From positions 1,476,253 through 1,540,252 of the forward strand of contig CM030937.1 in NCBI GenBank assembly GCA_018136815.1: DNA of 64,000 nt, in the 5' to 3' direction. The notes beneath the pieces were generated by a model, which saw nothing but the letters and a program-made list of their open reading frames with translations, was not told the DNA's origin and searched no databases. The position numbers were made by a program, and so were the translations under genes. Below, piece after piece: positions 1-11,345 of this stretch (its first letter is position 1; each line of letters starts with the position of its first letter). The stretch is from Isochrysis galbana. Taxonomy: Eukaryota; Haptophyta; Isochrysidales; Isochrysidaceae.

Positions 1-3000
1 GTCTCGGCCTGGCAGCTGAGGCTTCCTTGCGAAGCCGTGTTTCGACGGCGGAAGCGCAAGCGGAGGCAGCAGAGAAAGCCAAGTCGGAATTGGAAGACCA
101 GCTTCGCGAAGCCATGTCTGAGACAGAGGTGTTGAAGGTGAGAATCACCATGGGCGCGACACCACTCTGCCCATAGGGTGCCCGCTCGGAGCCCAGTGTC
201 GGTTCGCTCCAAGGAGCCTAGGGGATCTCATCGGGTTCTTGCACAAGACTGCAGAGGTTGATCCTATCGAATGAATCCTCTGATGCTGGTCTTTGAACTG
301 GCAACTCAATCGCAGGCTTCAATCAGCGAGCTCAAGTGTGAGTTCGAGCGCCTCCAGTCGACGCATCATTCCTGCGTAGGCGAAGGCACAGAGGAAAATG
401 CGGGCGTCGAGGCGGACCGATTTCGGCAAGAAGCTGCAATGCTCCGTTCACAATTGGTCGAGGCGCGTGCTCAAGTTTCACAGCTGCACGAAGTGAGACT
501 TGAAGCGGCAATGCTAGGCTCCCAACTGACGGAGGTGCACGCACGGCTCACTGAGGCCCAGACGCAACTAGCAGATGCTCGTTCACAGCGCTCGCAGCTT
601 CATCAGGCACGGCTCGATATGGCGGCCTTGCGCTCACAGCTCAGTGATGCACACTCTCAGTTGGAGGAGGCCCGGACCTATAAGTCTCAACTAGTTGAGG
701 CGCGACGCGAGGAAGCATCTCTCCGTTCTCAGCTCAGAGATGCTGAGTCGCAGCTGGAGGTCGCGAAATCGGAGGCCGCTTCACTGCGCTCACAACTTGG
801 GCGGGCTGAGACTATCCAAGACGGCTTGGAGGAAGCGCTAAACGAAACGAAAGGTGCTGCGTTGCTTCAAGCTGCACTCGAGTCGGAACGGCAACAACGT
901 CACGATCTTCTTCAGGAGCACTTGCGCGAACGCCTAAAGCACGAAGCGCACGTGGAAAAACTCGAGGAAAAGACTAGACGTGCAGAGGCAAAGGCAACAT
1001 CAGCAGCCGACGCGTTGACAGCCGCAGCCGCTGTGCAGGCTGCCATGGCTGCCAAGCATGCTGCCGCAGCTGCAGTGGCGGGTGAGTGCGCCACGGACGA
1101 TACACCCAGCTCCAGCGAGGGCAGCTACGTAGCGGTCGAAGATGGGTGTGTGCATTCTGATCACTTGCTAAGGAGGCAAGAATTAGGTGGAGCGGAATTT
1201 GTCAAGAAAAAAGTGGCTAGTGGTGCGAACCTCTTGGGATATTGCCCAGGATGCTCCCTCTCTTCTGACGAAGCCCAAGCCGTGGTGAACGGAAGAGCGC
1301 CGGAGAGTCTTGAATTGGGCGTCGTCGGAGAGTTGCATGGATCGGCAAAAGTACAAACATCGGACTGGTTGCTCACATCGCCCTCTTCACCAAAGCTATC
1401 TGGACCTATCCAAGCGGCCTTGCCAGTTATTAGCGAGCAGGAAGAGAGCGATGAGAGCGATAGCGAACGCGGCATGCTTTCGACGGTGGCCCCGCCACAG
1501 CAGCCACAATCGCCTCATGAGCAGGAGAGTCCCGAAGCGACAAGAAGTGCGCCTCTTACCGCATCAGGACGACTTTCTTCGGCAACAAGTGCCGTCAGAG
1601 AGGCCGTGGATGCCTCGTCTAGTCCAAGCGGGCCGGCATCGCCGTTCGGCCCATCGCCAAGGCGATCTCACATACACCTGCAAAATGCTCTTGCTGTAGC
1701 AACGGCTTCGCCAATTCCCGGAGATGACGACCTCTTGCGCGGTGACGTGCTTGCTCCGACAGGCACCGACAACTACATCGACCCTGATATGCCTCGAGCG
1801 ACGCATGATCATGGCGAGATTCAGCTGCGCATGGAACAAGGCTCGCCAGCGCCAACGCTGCGCTCGTCGACTAGATCGGACAGTGCCGAGGATGGCTCGT
1901 CAGAGCCATCGCGGGCGGTACGGGTTGCTTGGGCAGCGCTGAGCCATGTTGGGGGCTCCGGATCTAACCCATCGAAAGTGCAGCAGGATGCTTTCTTCAC
2001 CACAAGGTGGGCCGTTTGGTGGAACTTGGGGCGGCTCGCTCGCATCCCCCTCCTCCACCTAGTGGTGGTGTGGCTTCAACCAGATCATAGACAACATGAA
2101 CATTGATTTTCTTTCGAAGCCATTGTTCTCACGCCGCCTACCGCCCCATTCCCATGCACAGTTGCGGAGGATCTCTCCTGATCATGGGTGTTCTCGACGG
2201 CCACGGCGCTGACAATGGTCGTCTTGCTGCCAACATTGGGGCCGATGCTCTCAAGGATTGGTTCGAGGTGATGGTGCAAGCCCTCCTCACTCACAAAGAT
2301 CACCAAGCTGCCCCTTTGGTCTGTCGTTGTTCTTTGTTGTGTGCCCGCTGCCTCGGGAGGTGTGCCGTCTACCTTCCACAGCCAGCTAGCCGTGCACTTA
2401 ACTCGCTCCTACGCATATGTCCGGGCAGAGGAACACCTTGGCTTTGCACCGTCGGCCCGAGGCGGCGATGGTGGACGCCTTTGCACACGCTCACATTGCT
2501 ATCCGGGAAGCCATCACCACGAGGTATCAACGAGATGGCATTCGAATTTCGCAAATTGTCCCCGGTAGTGCTGATTTGGGAACATCTGGCCGTTTAAAGG
2601 GCAGCGACGGCGGCAGCGACGTTCCCGAAGTGAGTGTGCCGTGTTCGCACTTCCTAGTCGACGAGATCCATTCGGAACCGATCGACGGTGGTGCAACAGC
2701 GACTGTGGTAGCTCTTCTTCGCGGCTATCTCTTGGTGGTGGCTAACGTTGGGGACTCGGAGGCATTGCTTGGAGGACTAGTCGAAGGCGGCACTATTGGA
2801 TATGAGCAGCTCTGCGAGAGCCACACTGCGGGTGAGGCTCGTCGCAGATGCCGTCGTCGTCAAATCAATCCTACCTTAAACAGCGGCATCTGCAATTCAG
2901 CCTTCACACGCTCACGGCCAAGCCTTCCTGCCTCCCCGTGTCCGTGACAGCTAACTTGAACGAATTTCTTCGGGTTGAAGCGCTGCGTCCTCTTCTCCCC

Positions 3001-4054
3001 GCCGAATGGCAACCCGCAGTCTTTGCGCATGATACCGACATCGACCAGTTAGAGTCGCCTCAACTCCATGGTGGCGTGGTATCGAGCGCATCGCCCAGTG
3101 GCCCCGGGAGTGAGCTGTCCACCGCATCGGGTGTAGTCCACGGCGAAGATGCGAAGGCAACTTTTGGCATCGAATCTCATGGCAGAGATGGACCCAACAT
3201 AGGCAGCGGCAAGGGAAAAGAACAGTCTCCGCATGGAGAGCACTGCAGAGGAAGGTCCCCTCTATTAGTGTTCGAACGCGACGAATGTGGAGGCTGGAGA
3301 GTCAATCCCAAGACTATTGCAAAGCTCGACGCTAGCGAAAACGCGGGATTCAAAACGGTGGGCACCGCGTCTGCCGGGATCGAATGACGTGCTACTTCTC
3401 GGAGCGAGGGTAGGGTTGGGTGCATGGAGGGACGACGAGCCAGGCCATTCATGCCCAGGACCACATCCGACCATCATTAACGTCCATTGCCCGATTTCTC
3501 AAATCTCAGGCTCGTGGTGACCGCCCTACAGCACTCGTTTCTCCCGCTACCGGGAAGCTAGGGGAACAAAGGCTCGGTGTGACGAGGGCGCTCGGCGACT
3601 TCTACATGCAAACACGTGGTGCAAGCCACGTGCCTTCCGTCTCGTGTATTGACTTGAGGGATGTGGCCGAGGAGGTGAGTGACATAGCACTCAAGCGGTA
3701 TCCACATTGTATCTGAGTGGCCGTGTGAGACGGGCTAGCTGCTCGTATCGCAATTGCTCGTCTTGCCAGGTTCCAAACGCAACCCCCCCCCCCCTCCCGT
3801 CGCTCCAACGGCAGCTTGATAGGATCACCGTGATCTTAGGGTCGGACGGCTTGTGGGATCTTTGGGAATACGAAGATGTGCTAGACTTCCCGATGAAAAG
3901 GCCACCGCCTCCCGTCGGCCAGTCCACTGGGGCGGCTCTTGTGGAACCACTTGCTGAGCTCGTTGAGGCAACTCGAAGTCAGGGGGAGGCGCTGTTCGGC
4001 GAGACTGCGGACAACATCACTGCGATGATCGCCACATTCGATTTCCTCCCATGA
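1..4054 (+). CDS. Coiled-coil PP2C-type protein phosphatase (5' end outside window)
   Basis: Seven exons fit by frame and splice signals: <1-137, 316-2006, 2162-2267, 2429-2831, 2951-3357, 3414-3674, 3814-4054, all with GT-AG introns. The first two exons encode about 250 residues of heptad-like coiled coil with repeated LRSQL/AQSQL blocks, then a long Ser/Pro/acidic linker. The PP2C metal-dependent Ser/Thr phosphatase domain follows: QDAFF, VLDGHGADNG (metal-binding Asp), GGATATVV, VANVGDSEALL, LGVTRALGDFY, ILGSDGLWD and the final metal site DNITA. Catalytic landmarks appear intact, so an active enzyme is likely. The ATG at 271 lies in the first intron and is not the start; the true start is left of the window. 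The coiled coil probably drives dimerisation or localisation (inference). The exon 3357/3414 junction is the least certain. Confidence 0.85.
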
Positions 4055-4863
4055 GAGGTCACTCGATGTGCTAGCCCCTCCATCATTGGAGTCGTTTCGG
4101 GTCGCATTTGTTGGCAACTAACTCTTATAGTTGTACTCGCTCCGAGTTCGGCTATTTGTGTATTTTGGGGAATTCTTGATTTTCAACGGTGCGAATCGGT
4201 GCAAAGCGCCGGGTCTGCAAGACGCACCAGTTGGACGGACCCACTGCCCACTCGCTTCAAGGATCTGCCACACCACTACTACTAGCTGCTAGCTAGTAGG
4301 GTCCACGGAGGGTGGAGGGTGTCTTTTGAGGTATTTGCCTTTTTCGTTTTTTGTTGTGCTTGCCAGCTTTGTCCCGCTACTGAGTAGCCCAATACCCGAT
4401 ACTTTGCAATTGTTATTTCGACACCTGCCTAATGTGTGCGCGCGTAACAAAGTTCATGACTTGGTTCGGTTCGCTCAGGGGGGGGGCAAACGAGCCTGCT
4501 TGTGGAGATGGACTGACCCGGGATCCGGGTATGGCTCATGAGACTCCATCCTTGGCAACCTACGCGTCCGTAGGCGGCCTATCGACTTGGATAGCGGGTG
4601 AAGATACTTGGGAAGGCTTGGGCACGGGTGCAGTGGTAACGGGGTCCGCGCGCGAGAATTTGGCGCGGTGCAGAGGGCGGTGTTGGGTCCATGTCCATAG
4701 GAACAGATTGAGTCAATCTCTAGTGGGTGATTTCTAGCGAGAGACCACACACAAGGCACTTGGGGCTCAATGGTACGAGGGGTCAAGGTACGGCTTCGAG
4801 CGCAGAGCGCTGCGACGGCTGCTGGGGTGCGTACGAAGACACGTCACGGGGCCACGGGTACAG
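4055..4863. other. Intergenic region, no gene seen
   Basis: Follows the PP2C stop codon. It holds a short CTA/GCTAG-rich stretch near 4265-4300 and unique-looking sequence. Short ORFs here have no recognisable domain. Confidence 0.5.
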
Positions 4864-5092
4864 TAAAAAAAAACCTTTTAATAGTCTCGCCTCGCGCGTG
4901 GCTATGGTGCAACTAATGTAGCCACGTCCATTCCCCTCCCTCGCCGTCACTCCCCGCCTTGCGGCTACTCCCCTCGTGCTCTACATAGGGGCTCAGGTCG
5001 CGTGGGTGGTCCGGGTTGGCCGTTGGCCGGGGTGCACCTGTCCCCAACGGAATGTTCCCGCCTTCCTCCTGTGCCGCCGAGTGACCTGTCTA

Positions 5093-5870
5093 TTACCGGT
5101 GCGCTTCGAGATCTCATCACGTTGGACACACGGCCACTGAATCCACACGAGAGGAACGCGATTGAAGGGAAGATAACCATGGAGGAACTCCTGAACGCCA
5201 TCAGCCAAATAGGCAACGGCAAAAGCGCGGGGCCAGACGCGCTTCCGGCGGAATTCTACAAGAGCTTCACCGACCTAGTGAAACACGACTTTCTGAGAGT
5301 CCTAAACCTGGCGCTAGAACAAGGATACCTAAGCGTGTCTATGAGAGAGGGAGATATAATACTCCTATACAAAAAAGGGGGCACGAGAGACCCCTAGAAA
5401 CTACAGGCCTATAACACTACTTCAAAGCGACTATAAAATCCTAGCTACAATATTGACAAACAGGCTAAAAGAAGTAATAGGAGACATCATCTCTAAAGAC
5501 CAACTGGGATTCGTCCCAAAACGCCTCATAGGCGAAGCCACACACCTTTTGCAGCTGACATACGCCTACCTAGACGAAACCGGCGAGCCAGGAATCCTGT
5601 TAGCGCTAGACTGGGAGAAGGCGTTCGACAGAGTCAACTGGGGGTTCTATCACCTAGTCCTAGTCCTAGAGAGGCTGAAGTTCGGCGAGAACTTCAGAAG
5701 ATACGCAAAAGCTTTGACGAACACAGAAGCCAAGCCTATACGGTACATAAAAACCAACGGGGGCAGAAGCTTCCCGCTCAATGTGGCCAGTGGGGCCCCA
5801 CAAGGGTGCCCCCTATCCCCGCTAGCCTTCCTGCTCACGGCAGAGGCGCTGACGCGCCTGGCGGCTCAGG
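5093..5870 (+). pseudogene. LINE reverse transcriptase fragment (N-terminal half of RT)
   Basis: Encodes the fingers and palm start of a non-LTR reverse transcriptase: NGKSAGPDALPAEFYK, then after a frameshift near 5393 (in-frame TAG) NYRPITLL, ILTNRL, GFVPKR, ALDWEKAFDRVNW and GAPQGCPLSPLAFLL. It stops just after this motif, before the FADD box, where leader-type repeat sequence takes over. Frameshifted and truncated, hence a pseudogene. Confidence 0.85.
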
Positions 5871-6088
5871 TGGTCTGTGGCTCAGTAGTGAAGGGGGGGG
5901 TCAGTACGATGGGGGGCCAGTTCAGGCGAGTGCGTGCGGCGCGCGGCGCGCGCTCGGCGAGGGTCTGGTCAGAAGTGATGTCAGCTCAGCCCCTGCCAGC
6001 AGGCATGGGATGAGGTTGAGTGTGCAGGCCCAACCAGGGGGTGTCTGCGATGGAGGAAGGGGGGAACGAGGCCCCCATGCCCATGACC

Positions 6089-6107
6089 CTATCAGTTTTA
6101 CTGATAG
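6089..6107 (-). repeat. LINE 5' hairpin leader copy
   Basis: Palindrome CTATCAG-TTTTA-CTGATAG. Read on the minus strand it is followed by GGTC and ATGG. It is one of about eight such hairpin-ATG leaders in the window, with base-pair-preserving differences between copies. Confidence 0.6.
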
Positions 6108-6295
6108 TTGTTGGCGGGCACCTTAAAGAATTTCTTTGTAGTGAAGGTGTTTGTGTACACCATGTGTGTCTGTGCGCACCTTACTTATACAGATCTCCAG
6201 CTTCCGCAACGAGAACCGGCTGTCACGTCGAACTTATAGCGTGTGCGTGTGTGTGCGCGCGCGCGTGAATCCGTGTAGGCGCGCGCGTCTGCACT
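6108..6295. repeat. TG/CG-rich simple sequence
   Basis: Alternating TG and CG runs (about 6240-6290) with no coding signal. It ends at the 17-bp target site of the following element. Confidence 0.55.
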
Positions 6296-6312
6296 TGTAG
6301 GTGCGGGTCGTT

Positions 6313-7076
6313 CAACTAAGTTTATACTTGGTTGACCCATGGGGGGGCACGAGCCCCCCCCTCTCTCCACTCCTTCCCTGCCATGGGGGAGGAACCACCC
6401 ATCCTCTTGGCATGCCTGATGGCTTGCCAGGAGGCCACTGCCCTACTGACCCACTCCCTTCCCCATAGGCTCGCCCCATTCGCCCATCCTGGCCCCTCGT
6501 GACCAGCCCATCGCTCCAACCCCCCCTCCCCCCCTGGTCGACAGGCAGACAGGTGCTGATTGGGGGCCCCAGAGGCCGAGGAGCGCCAGCGAGGGAGAGG
6601 CAGGGGAGGCCAGGGCCCAGTCCCAGCCTCCTCTGCCCCCAGAGCTGGCCTCCAGGAGCCTCCAGGGGTCGCCAGGGGCAGCTGCAGGCGTGCCGCAGGC
6701 GCGCCATCGCGCGTGCCGCAGGAGAGGGGAGAGAGAGCGCGGAGAAGGGGGTGGGCGGAGCGAGAGCTCCGCTCACCGAAAAATAGGTAAGTCCTAAGTC
6801 CCGCACCTGTTTACAGGATAAGTCGGGGCTGAGGCCGCCGCCCACTCGGAGACACAGGAGGAAGGGGGGGAATGATCACCGGGGGGAGGCGCGGGCCACC
6901 GGACCATATCTAAGCCCATCACCCCTATCCCCCTAGTAGTGCACGGGGGGAGTCGCCTTATGGCGGGGGGAGAAGGGCCGGGGAAGTGGGGGTGTAGAAA
7001 GTTTCCTACGTGAGTAGAAAGTAGAGGGTCCACGGCCGCCTGTGCGGTGAGACTATTAAAAGGTTTATTTATTATA
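6313..7076 (+). mobile_element. 764-bp non-autonomous LINE-family element with 17-bp target-site duplication
   Basis: Exactly flanked by a 17-bp direct repeat TGTAGGTGCGGGTCGTT at 6296-6312 and 7077-7093. It begins with a hairpin (arms CAACTAAG and CTTGGTTG) followed by ACCCATGG. It ends with the family 3' signature GAGACTATTAAAAGG and a T/A-rich tail. The interior shares blocks with 45490-45800, 51530-51870 and 22546-22810. No reverse transcriptase is present, so it was probably mobilised in trans by the LINE. The perfect target-site duplication suggests a recent insertion. Confidence 0.75.
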
Positions 7077-7218
7077 TGTAGGTGCGGGTCGTTGTCCTAA
7101 GCGAGGAGAGTAGACACACAACACCAAGCAAGAGAGGCAAGAGGCATGCGATACATCACACGGGTAGGCTAATAAAAGGTAGGCGCCACCCGACCTTTGA
7201 CCAGGCACGGAGGAGGAT

Positions 7219-8289
7219 TCACTCGACGGAAAGACCCACGAGGGTGGAGCCAAAGAGTTGTGAAAGAAAATGCGCGAAGTGATCGGACAGCTGAGGGAGC
7301 AGACCCGTCGAGTCTGCGCGGAAAGTTGCTTGAACTCTCCCGTCATCCCAAAAGATGACGAGCTCAAGCATGAACCACTCGCCGCTCCCTCGCACCTTCC
7401 CAGCGAAGTATGATTTGTGCAGCGTCCCAACTGCGCCTGTCGCGATGCAAACGAGGCCTGCGATCGTGAGAGCTTCCTCGGTCTCATCAGGCGTCGGGCA
7501 GGCCGCAACCGCCGATGGGAGGTGCGCCCCGAACACGCTGTTCCGATCCGAACATGCAGCCCACCGCCGCTCGAATGCAGTAGCATCGATGGTAGGATGC
7601 TTCTCGAGCATTCCACCCAGATCCTTGGCCATTGACCTGTCCACCCCGCTCTCGAAGCCCGAGGTGGCACCGAGCCCACCGCCCGGTCGATTGCACCGCA
7701 ATCCGCGCTGCTCGAGCTCCACAGACGCCTCGTCCGTGGTGAGGTGGGAATAGCAGCTCCTCCCCACCCCCCGCCTGCTTCGGGGCCCTGTGGGCAGCGC
7801 CATGGGCGGCGAGAAGCTCAGGGTCACGAGACCAGTGCGCACGCTCACGGTGAGTGCGAACACAATCAGAGCGGCGCCGAGTACGGCGCCGACGAACGCG
7901 TACGATCCACTGTCCGACTGTACCGGCGGCGCATCGCACCCGCTCGAGTTGACGCACGTCTCGGGCGAGTAGCGCTCCTCATCGGGAGCGGAGGTGGAAA
8001 TGGCCCCAACCCGGAAGCACGAGCGGGCTTGCGCGGGCAGACTGCCCCAGTATAGCTCGTGCAGCCCGGGCCGCGCCAGCTTGGTCACATGAGTGTCATC
8101 GGTGCCCGGCCGCGACATCGTAAGGAGTAGCCTATACGAGGCGTGGGCGCTGGCGCCGGGCTCGGGGCGCCATCGAATCGAGAGCGACTGGTTCGAGTAG
8201 AGCAGTAGCGTTGGCGCCTCCAGCCGAGACTCCGTCCCGCGCAAAAGCAGCAGAGTGTATGTCAGCGGAAGGATGGCGCCGGCGCGCAT
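7219..8289 (-). CDS. Type I membrane protein with beta-adaptin appendage-like cytosolic domain
   Basis: Single-exon ORF of 356 residues. Residues 1-20 look like a signal peptide. About 20-125 is an extracellular domain resembling a fibronectin-type beta sandwich (SLSIRW, SYRLLLT, CFRVGAIS). About 130-150 is a transmembrane helix (AFVGAVLGAALIVFALTVSV). The cytosolic tail, about 240-350, resembles the C-terminal subdomain of beta-adaptin ears: AFERRW near its start, an iASG-like block, GEWFMLELVI, and a final helix LSDHFAHFLSQL. Adaptin ears bind clathrin and accessory proteins, so the protein may be a receptor-like cargo with a built-in ear. That function is inference. No introns are needed. 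The membrane topology is better supported than the ear assignment. Confidence 0.6.
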   Translation of the reverse strand: MRAGAILPLTYTLLLLRGTESRLEAPTLLLYSNQSLSIRWRPEPGASAHASYRLLLTMSRPGTDDTHVTKLARPGLHELYWGSLPAQARSCFRVGAISTSAPDEERYSPETCVNSSGCDAPPVQSDSGSYAFVGAVLGAALIVFALTVSVRTGLVTLSFSPPMALPTGPRSRRGVGRSCYSHLTTDEASVELEQRGLRCNRPGGGLGATSGFESGVDRSMAKDLGGMLEKHPTIDATAFERRWAACSDRNSVFGAHLPSAVAACPTPDETEEALTIAGLVCIATGAVGTLHKSYFAGKVRGSGEWFMLELVIFWDDGRVQATFRADSTGLLPQLSDHFAHFLSQLFGSTLVGLSVE

Positions 8290-8424
8290 CGCTCAAGCGC
8301 CGCCGCCGCCGCCGCCGCCCCCCACCGCTTCCCCCCCCCCCCCTCCCCCCCCCCCCCCCCACACACACACATACATAAACAAAGACTCCTGTAATGCTGT
8401 AATGAGAGACTCACTCTCTTATCA
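8290..8424. repeat. CCG repeat and poly-C tract upstream of membrane-protein gene
   Basis: A (GCC)n run followed by near-pure C to about 8360, then a short CA repeat. It sits directly 5' of the minus-strand gene starting at 8289. Confidence 0.6.
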
Positions 8425-9560
8425 AAAAAAAAACCTTATAAAATTCTCACCTCGCGCGCGGCTATGTAGCTGTCTATCGTAGCCACGCCCATTTCCCTTC
8501 CTCTCCCTCGCTTCCCGCCTTGCAGCATCTCCCCTCGTGCTCTACTTAGGGGCCCAGGTTGTGGGGGGGTTGGGTAGGGCGGGGGTGCACCGGCCCCTAG
8601 TGGTCTGTCTGTTCACGCCTTCCTCCTGTGCCTCTAGGTGGCCCGTTTCTCGCTGTGCTGGTGTAAGCGGTTCGTTGTTGCTGTGTCGTCTTTGCTCGCG
8701 GCGCCCGTCTCTTCTGGGATGTCTTCGTGGAGGGAGACGCGCCTCTCCTTCAGGCGAGCTTTCCGGCTATGCCGATTGCCTCTGCCACGAGGCCGAGGTT
8801 GTCATTCAGTGTTAAGTTTCCTTTGGCGTTTTCTATAAAGATGGGGGCGCTAAGCTCTAGCGGTTTCTTTAGCTTAGGTTTTCTGCCCTGGGCCGCCGTG
8901 CGTGTGCGCATTCGGTGGTGGCCGTTTGGCGGGGCAATGCTCCTCACCAGGGTAGTGAACCTTATTAGCGTGGATTCTAAGACCGGTATGTAGTGGTGTA
9001 GTGGTATGTGTGTGATTCGAACTCTATTCTGTAGAAGTCTCTTATTATGTATCTCCATGCTATTACGTAGAGGGTTTTCAGGCTATCGGGCGTGGATTCT
9101 GCCGGGTATGCAAACAGTCTGTCTTTTATTTTCTGTTTTTTTGGCCTGTTTGGTTTTGGGGTGTAGTTTGCGATTGCGTCTAGTGTGTCAAAGATTTTCC
9201 TCGTCGCGGGGCACCACGCTAGGTGGCACGAGTCTTCTTGGTATTTGTCGCACATTCTGCATTTGCTCATCGTGCCGTTCTCGAATCTGTTCCTGGTACC
9301 TATCCTCCTGTGAGTGATGTGTTTGAAGTGTGGGTGTTTGTCGGTGTGTTTTAGCAACGGCAGGGTATACAACCTGGCTATGTGCTTCCAGTCGTTTTTG
9401 GTGATGTCGAGGCGGTTTTCCCACGCCTTTCTGGCTGTCTGCGAGTCGTTGCGGCGTGCTGCTTTGAGCGCGATCTTTGCAATGTCGGAAACTGTGATCG
9501 CGTCAAGCGTGATTTTTCCCTTTTGTATTGCGTATTCGTCTGCTAACGGGTTGGGGTAGG
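8425..9560 (-). mobile_element. 5'-truncated LINE: RT C-terminal region and 3' UTR
   Basis: Minus-strand coding from about 9560 (ADEYAIQKGKITLDAI) to the stop at 8750, with a frameshift near 9000. Includes a CCHC knuckle (CRMCDKYQEDSCHLAWC) and LYVIAWRYIIRDFYR, shared with the copy at 42477-44742. The 3' UTR runs down to 8425 and ends in AAGG plus a T-run. Coding similarity stops abruptly near 9560, indicating 5' truncation. Confidence 0.8.
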
Positions 9561-9689
9561 CGGATATTTCGATCAAAATCCGCCCAAATATGCATCTCAG
9601 AAATATGTGCAATATATGCGAATTGGTGGCCCAAATATGTACAATATTTCGAACATCGAATTTATATGTCAACATCCCCCATCGCGCTT

Positions 9690-11345
9690 GTTGCGATTGT
9701 AACGCAACATCACAGACGTTTCCACTTGGTCTGCCAGGGATGTGGATCGAAGAGATCCAAACATGCACGCAAGTAATGAAAACACTCGTTCACATGATGC
9801 CGAATTGGGGGTTAAGCACATGGCGATCCTTGCTGCTTCAGCCCAAGTTGGAAAGCGGGTATGATTTGATGCCCACCATGAGAGCACCTGCGTAGCAAAA
9901 GCTTGGGGATCTGCTACATCGACTTGAACTCCTTGACATGCATTCAGGTAGCTGGGCATCTCCTGTAGAAGCAAAGCATCCACATGCGGAATGCAACCAA
10001 AGCAAGGCAAAGAAGCAAGCCGTTGCACCCACAGTGCATCCACCTTGCCATGAGCGAACGCTGGGTTAAAGGCACGGAGAAGACCAGTGATCCGGTGCTG
10101 CTCCTTGCACCCGTATGTCGCTGCACAATTGTCCGTTAGTCGAGCCTCCAAATATGTGAAGGCTCCGTTCACTTGAGCAAGAAGGGGTTGCCACTCAGGC
10201 AAGGCGCGGACGTCAACAGCAGCGCGAATTTCCCGCTCAGTATTCACCACCAGAGTTGATTGAGCCGTCGGGGTACCCGATCGTCCACGAATTGTGCCCG
10301 AGCGCAAGAATCTTACCTTCAAACCAAGTGTGATGAGGTGCCTCATAGTACTCCATGGTAGCCATTCCAATTGTGATGCGGGCCTTAGCCCGTAGAATGG
10401 CCGATGCGTTGGGCAAATGTGCGGCCTCAGTGCCGAGCATCCTGCCGCGCAGACGTAGATCCTCGAGCGCATCATGGATCAACAAAATTTCGAGCCCATC
10501 GCCTTCCATCTTGTAGGTGGTGGTGCATAGCACCTCCATATCCATGGCCAATGCCAACTCAAGCTGCAGTTGATCTTCCTTGGTGGAAAGGACGGCATGC
10601 AAGGCTTGCGTTGTCGCCCCTCCCACGTTGTCTTCTATCAATTTGTTGACGAATGCGTGGAGTTCCCCAAAGTTAACAGCTAGGTCTTTCATCACCTCCC
10701 ACCGAGACCACCACCTGGTCTTGGAGAACCCCTTCATGCCACATCCCATCATATTCTTCCACATCAAGCGAGGGGTGTGAGAGTGGGAAACAAGCTGGAG
10801 CCATGGAGTGAGAAATTCTTCCACGATGGGTAGAACAAGGTGCTCACCGGTGTGCTGCAACGTGTGCGAAGCACAAAGAATGTCGACAGCGTTCACGCAC
10901 AAAGTAAGTAGCTGTCGACAAGCCACACCGTTCGTAGAACAACTGTCTCTAGAGATTCCTACCACATTGTCCAAGTCCAAATTGAGCTGCCTAGAGAGAA
11001 TGTGGTTGATGAGGCGGTACAACCCTTTGCCGTCCATATGCTTTGCAGTTGTCACAAGGGCAAGCAATCGAGTGCAAACGCCACTGAAGCTTGCAGGTAC
11101 AAACCTTGCACACAAGTTAATTGCCTCGCCCAAACGAGTCGTCCCGTCGAATGTGATGGAGAAGCGCGCGCCATTAACCATTAAGCTCTCCTTGCACTAA
11201 GCCCACCTCCCGCGCCCGGATCTTCGGGATGAACGACTTGAGGTGCGAGCTGTCAGTCAGAGGGTGGCCCGCAAGTTCAAAGACGGGCCGCAACTCATCG
11301 ATCTTGGTGAGAGGGATGCCACTATACAGAAACGAGTCGACGACT
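9690..11345 (-). pseudogene. Degenerate hAT-family transposase
   Basis: Three overlapping minus-strand reading frames form one hAT-like protein. About 11345-11185 holds SGIPLTKIDELRPVF. Then 11181-10237 holds FSITFDGTTR, SHTLQHTGEHL and FSKTRWWSRWEVM. Then about 10260-9690 ends with the hAT dimerisation region (WWASNHTRFPTWAEAARIAM, SCERVFSLLACMFGS). Frames break near 11175 and 10240, so it is inactive unless one break is an intron. Terminal inverted repeats were not identified by eye. Confidence 0.75.

Larger units (their letters stand above)
4864..6107 (-). mobile_element. Composite LINE copy with inverted middle segment
   Basis: Both ends belong to the window's LINE family in minus orientation. 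On the minus strand the 5' hairpin leader (6107-6089, followed by GGTCATGG) starts it, and the 3' UTR with GAGACTATTAAAAGG plus a T-run ends it near 4865. The 3' UTR (about 4873-5092) matches those at 8425-8640 and 42139-42350. Between them, about 5093-5870, a reverse-transcriptase segment lies in the opposite (plus) orientation. The copy is therefore rearranged and inactive. Confidence 0.6.

Noticed and set aside
271-315. ATG at 271 as start of the coiled-coil gene
   Set aside because: Coding coiled-coil sequence in another frame precedes it at 3-137, and 138-315 has intron signals; the ATG is intronic.
4864-6107. Simple twin-priming inversion
   Set aside because: The leader at 6107 keeps the same orientation as the 3' UTR; twin priming would invert the 5' end too.
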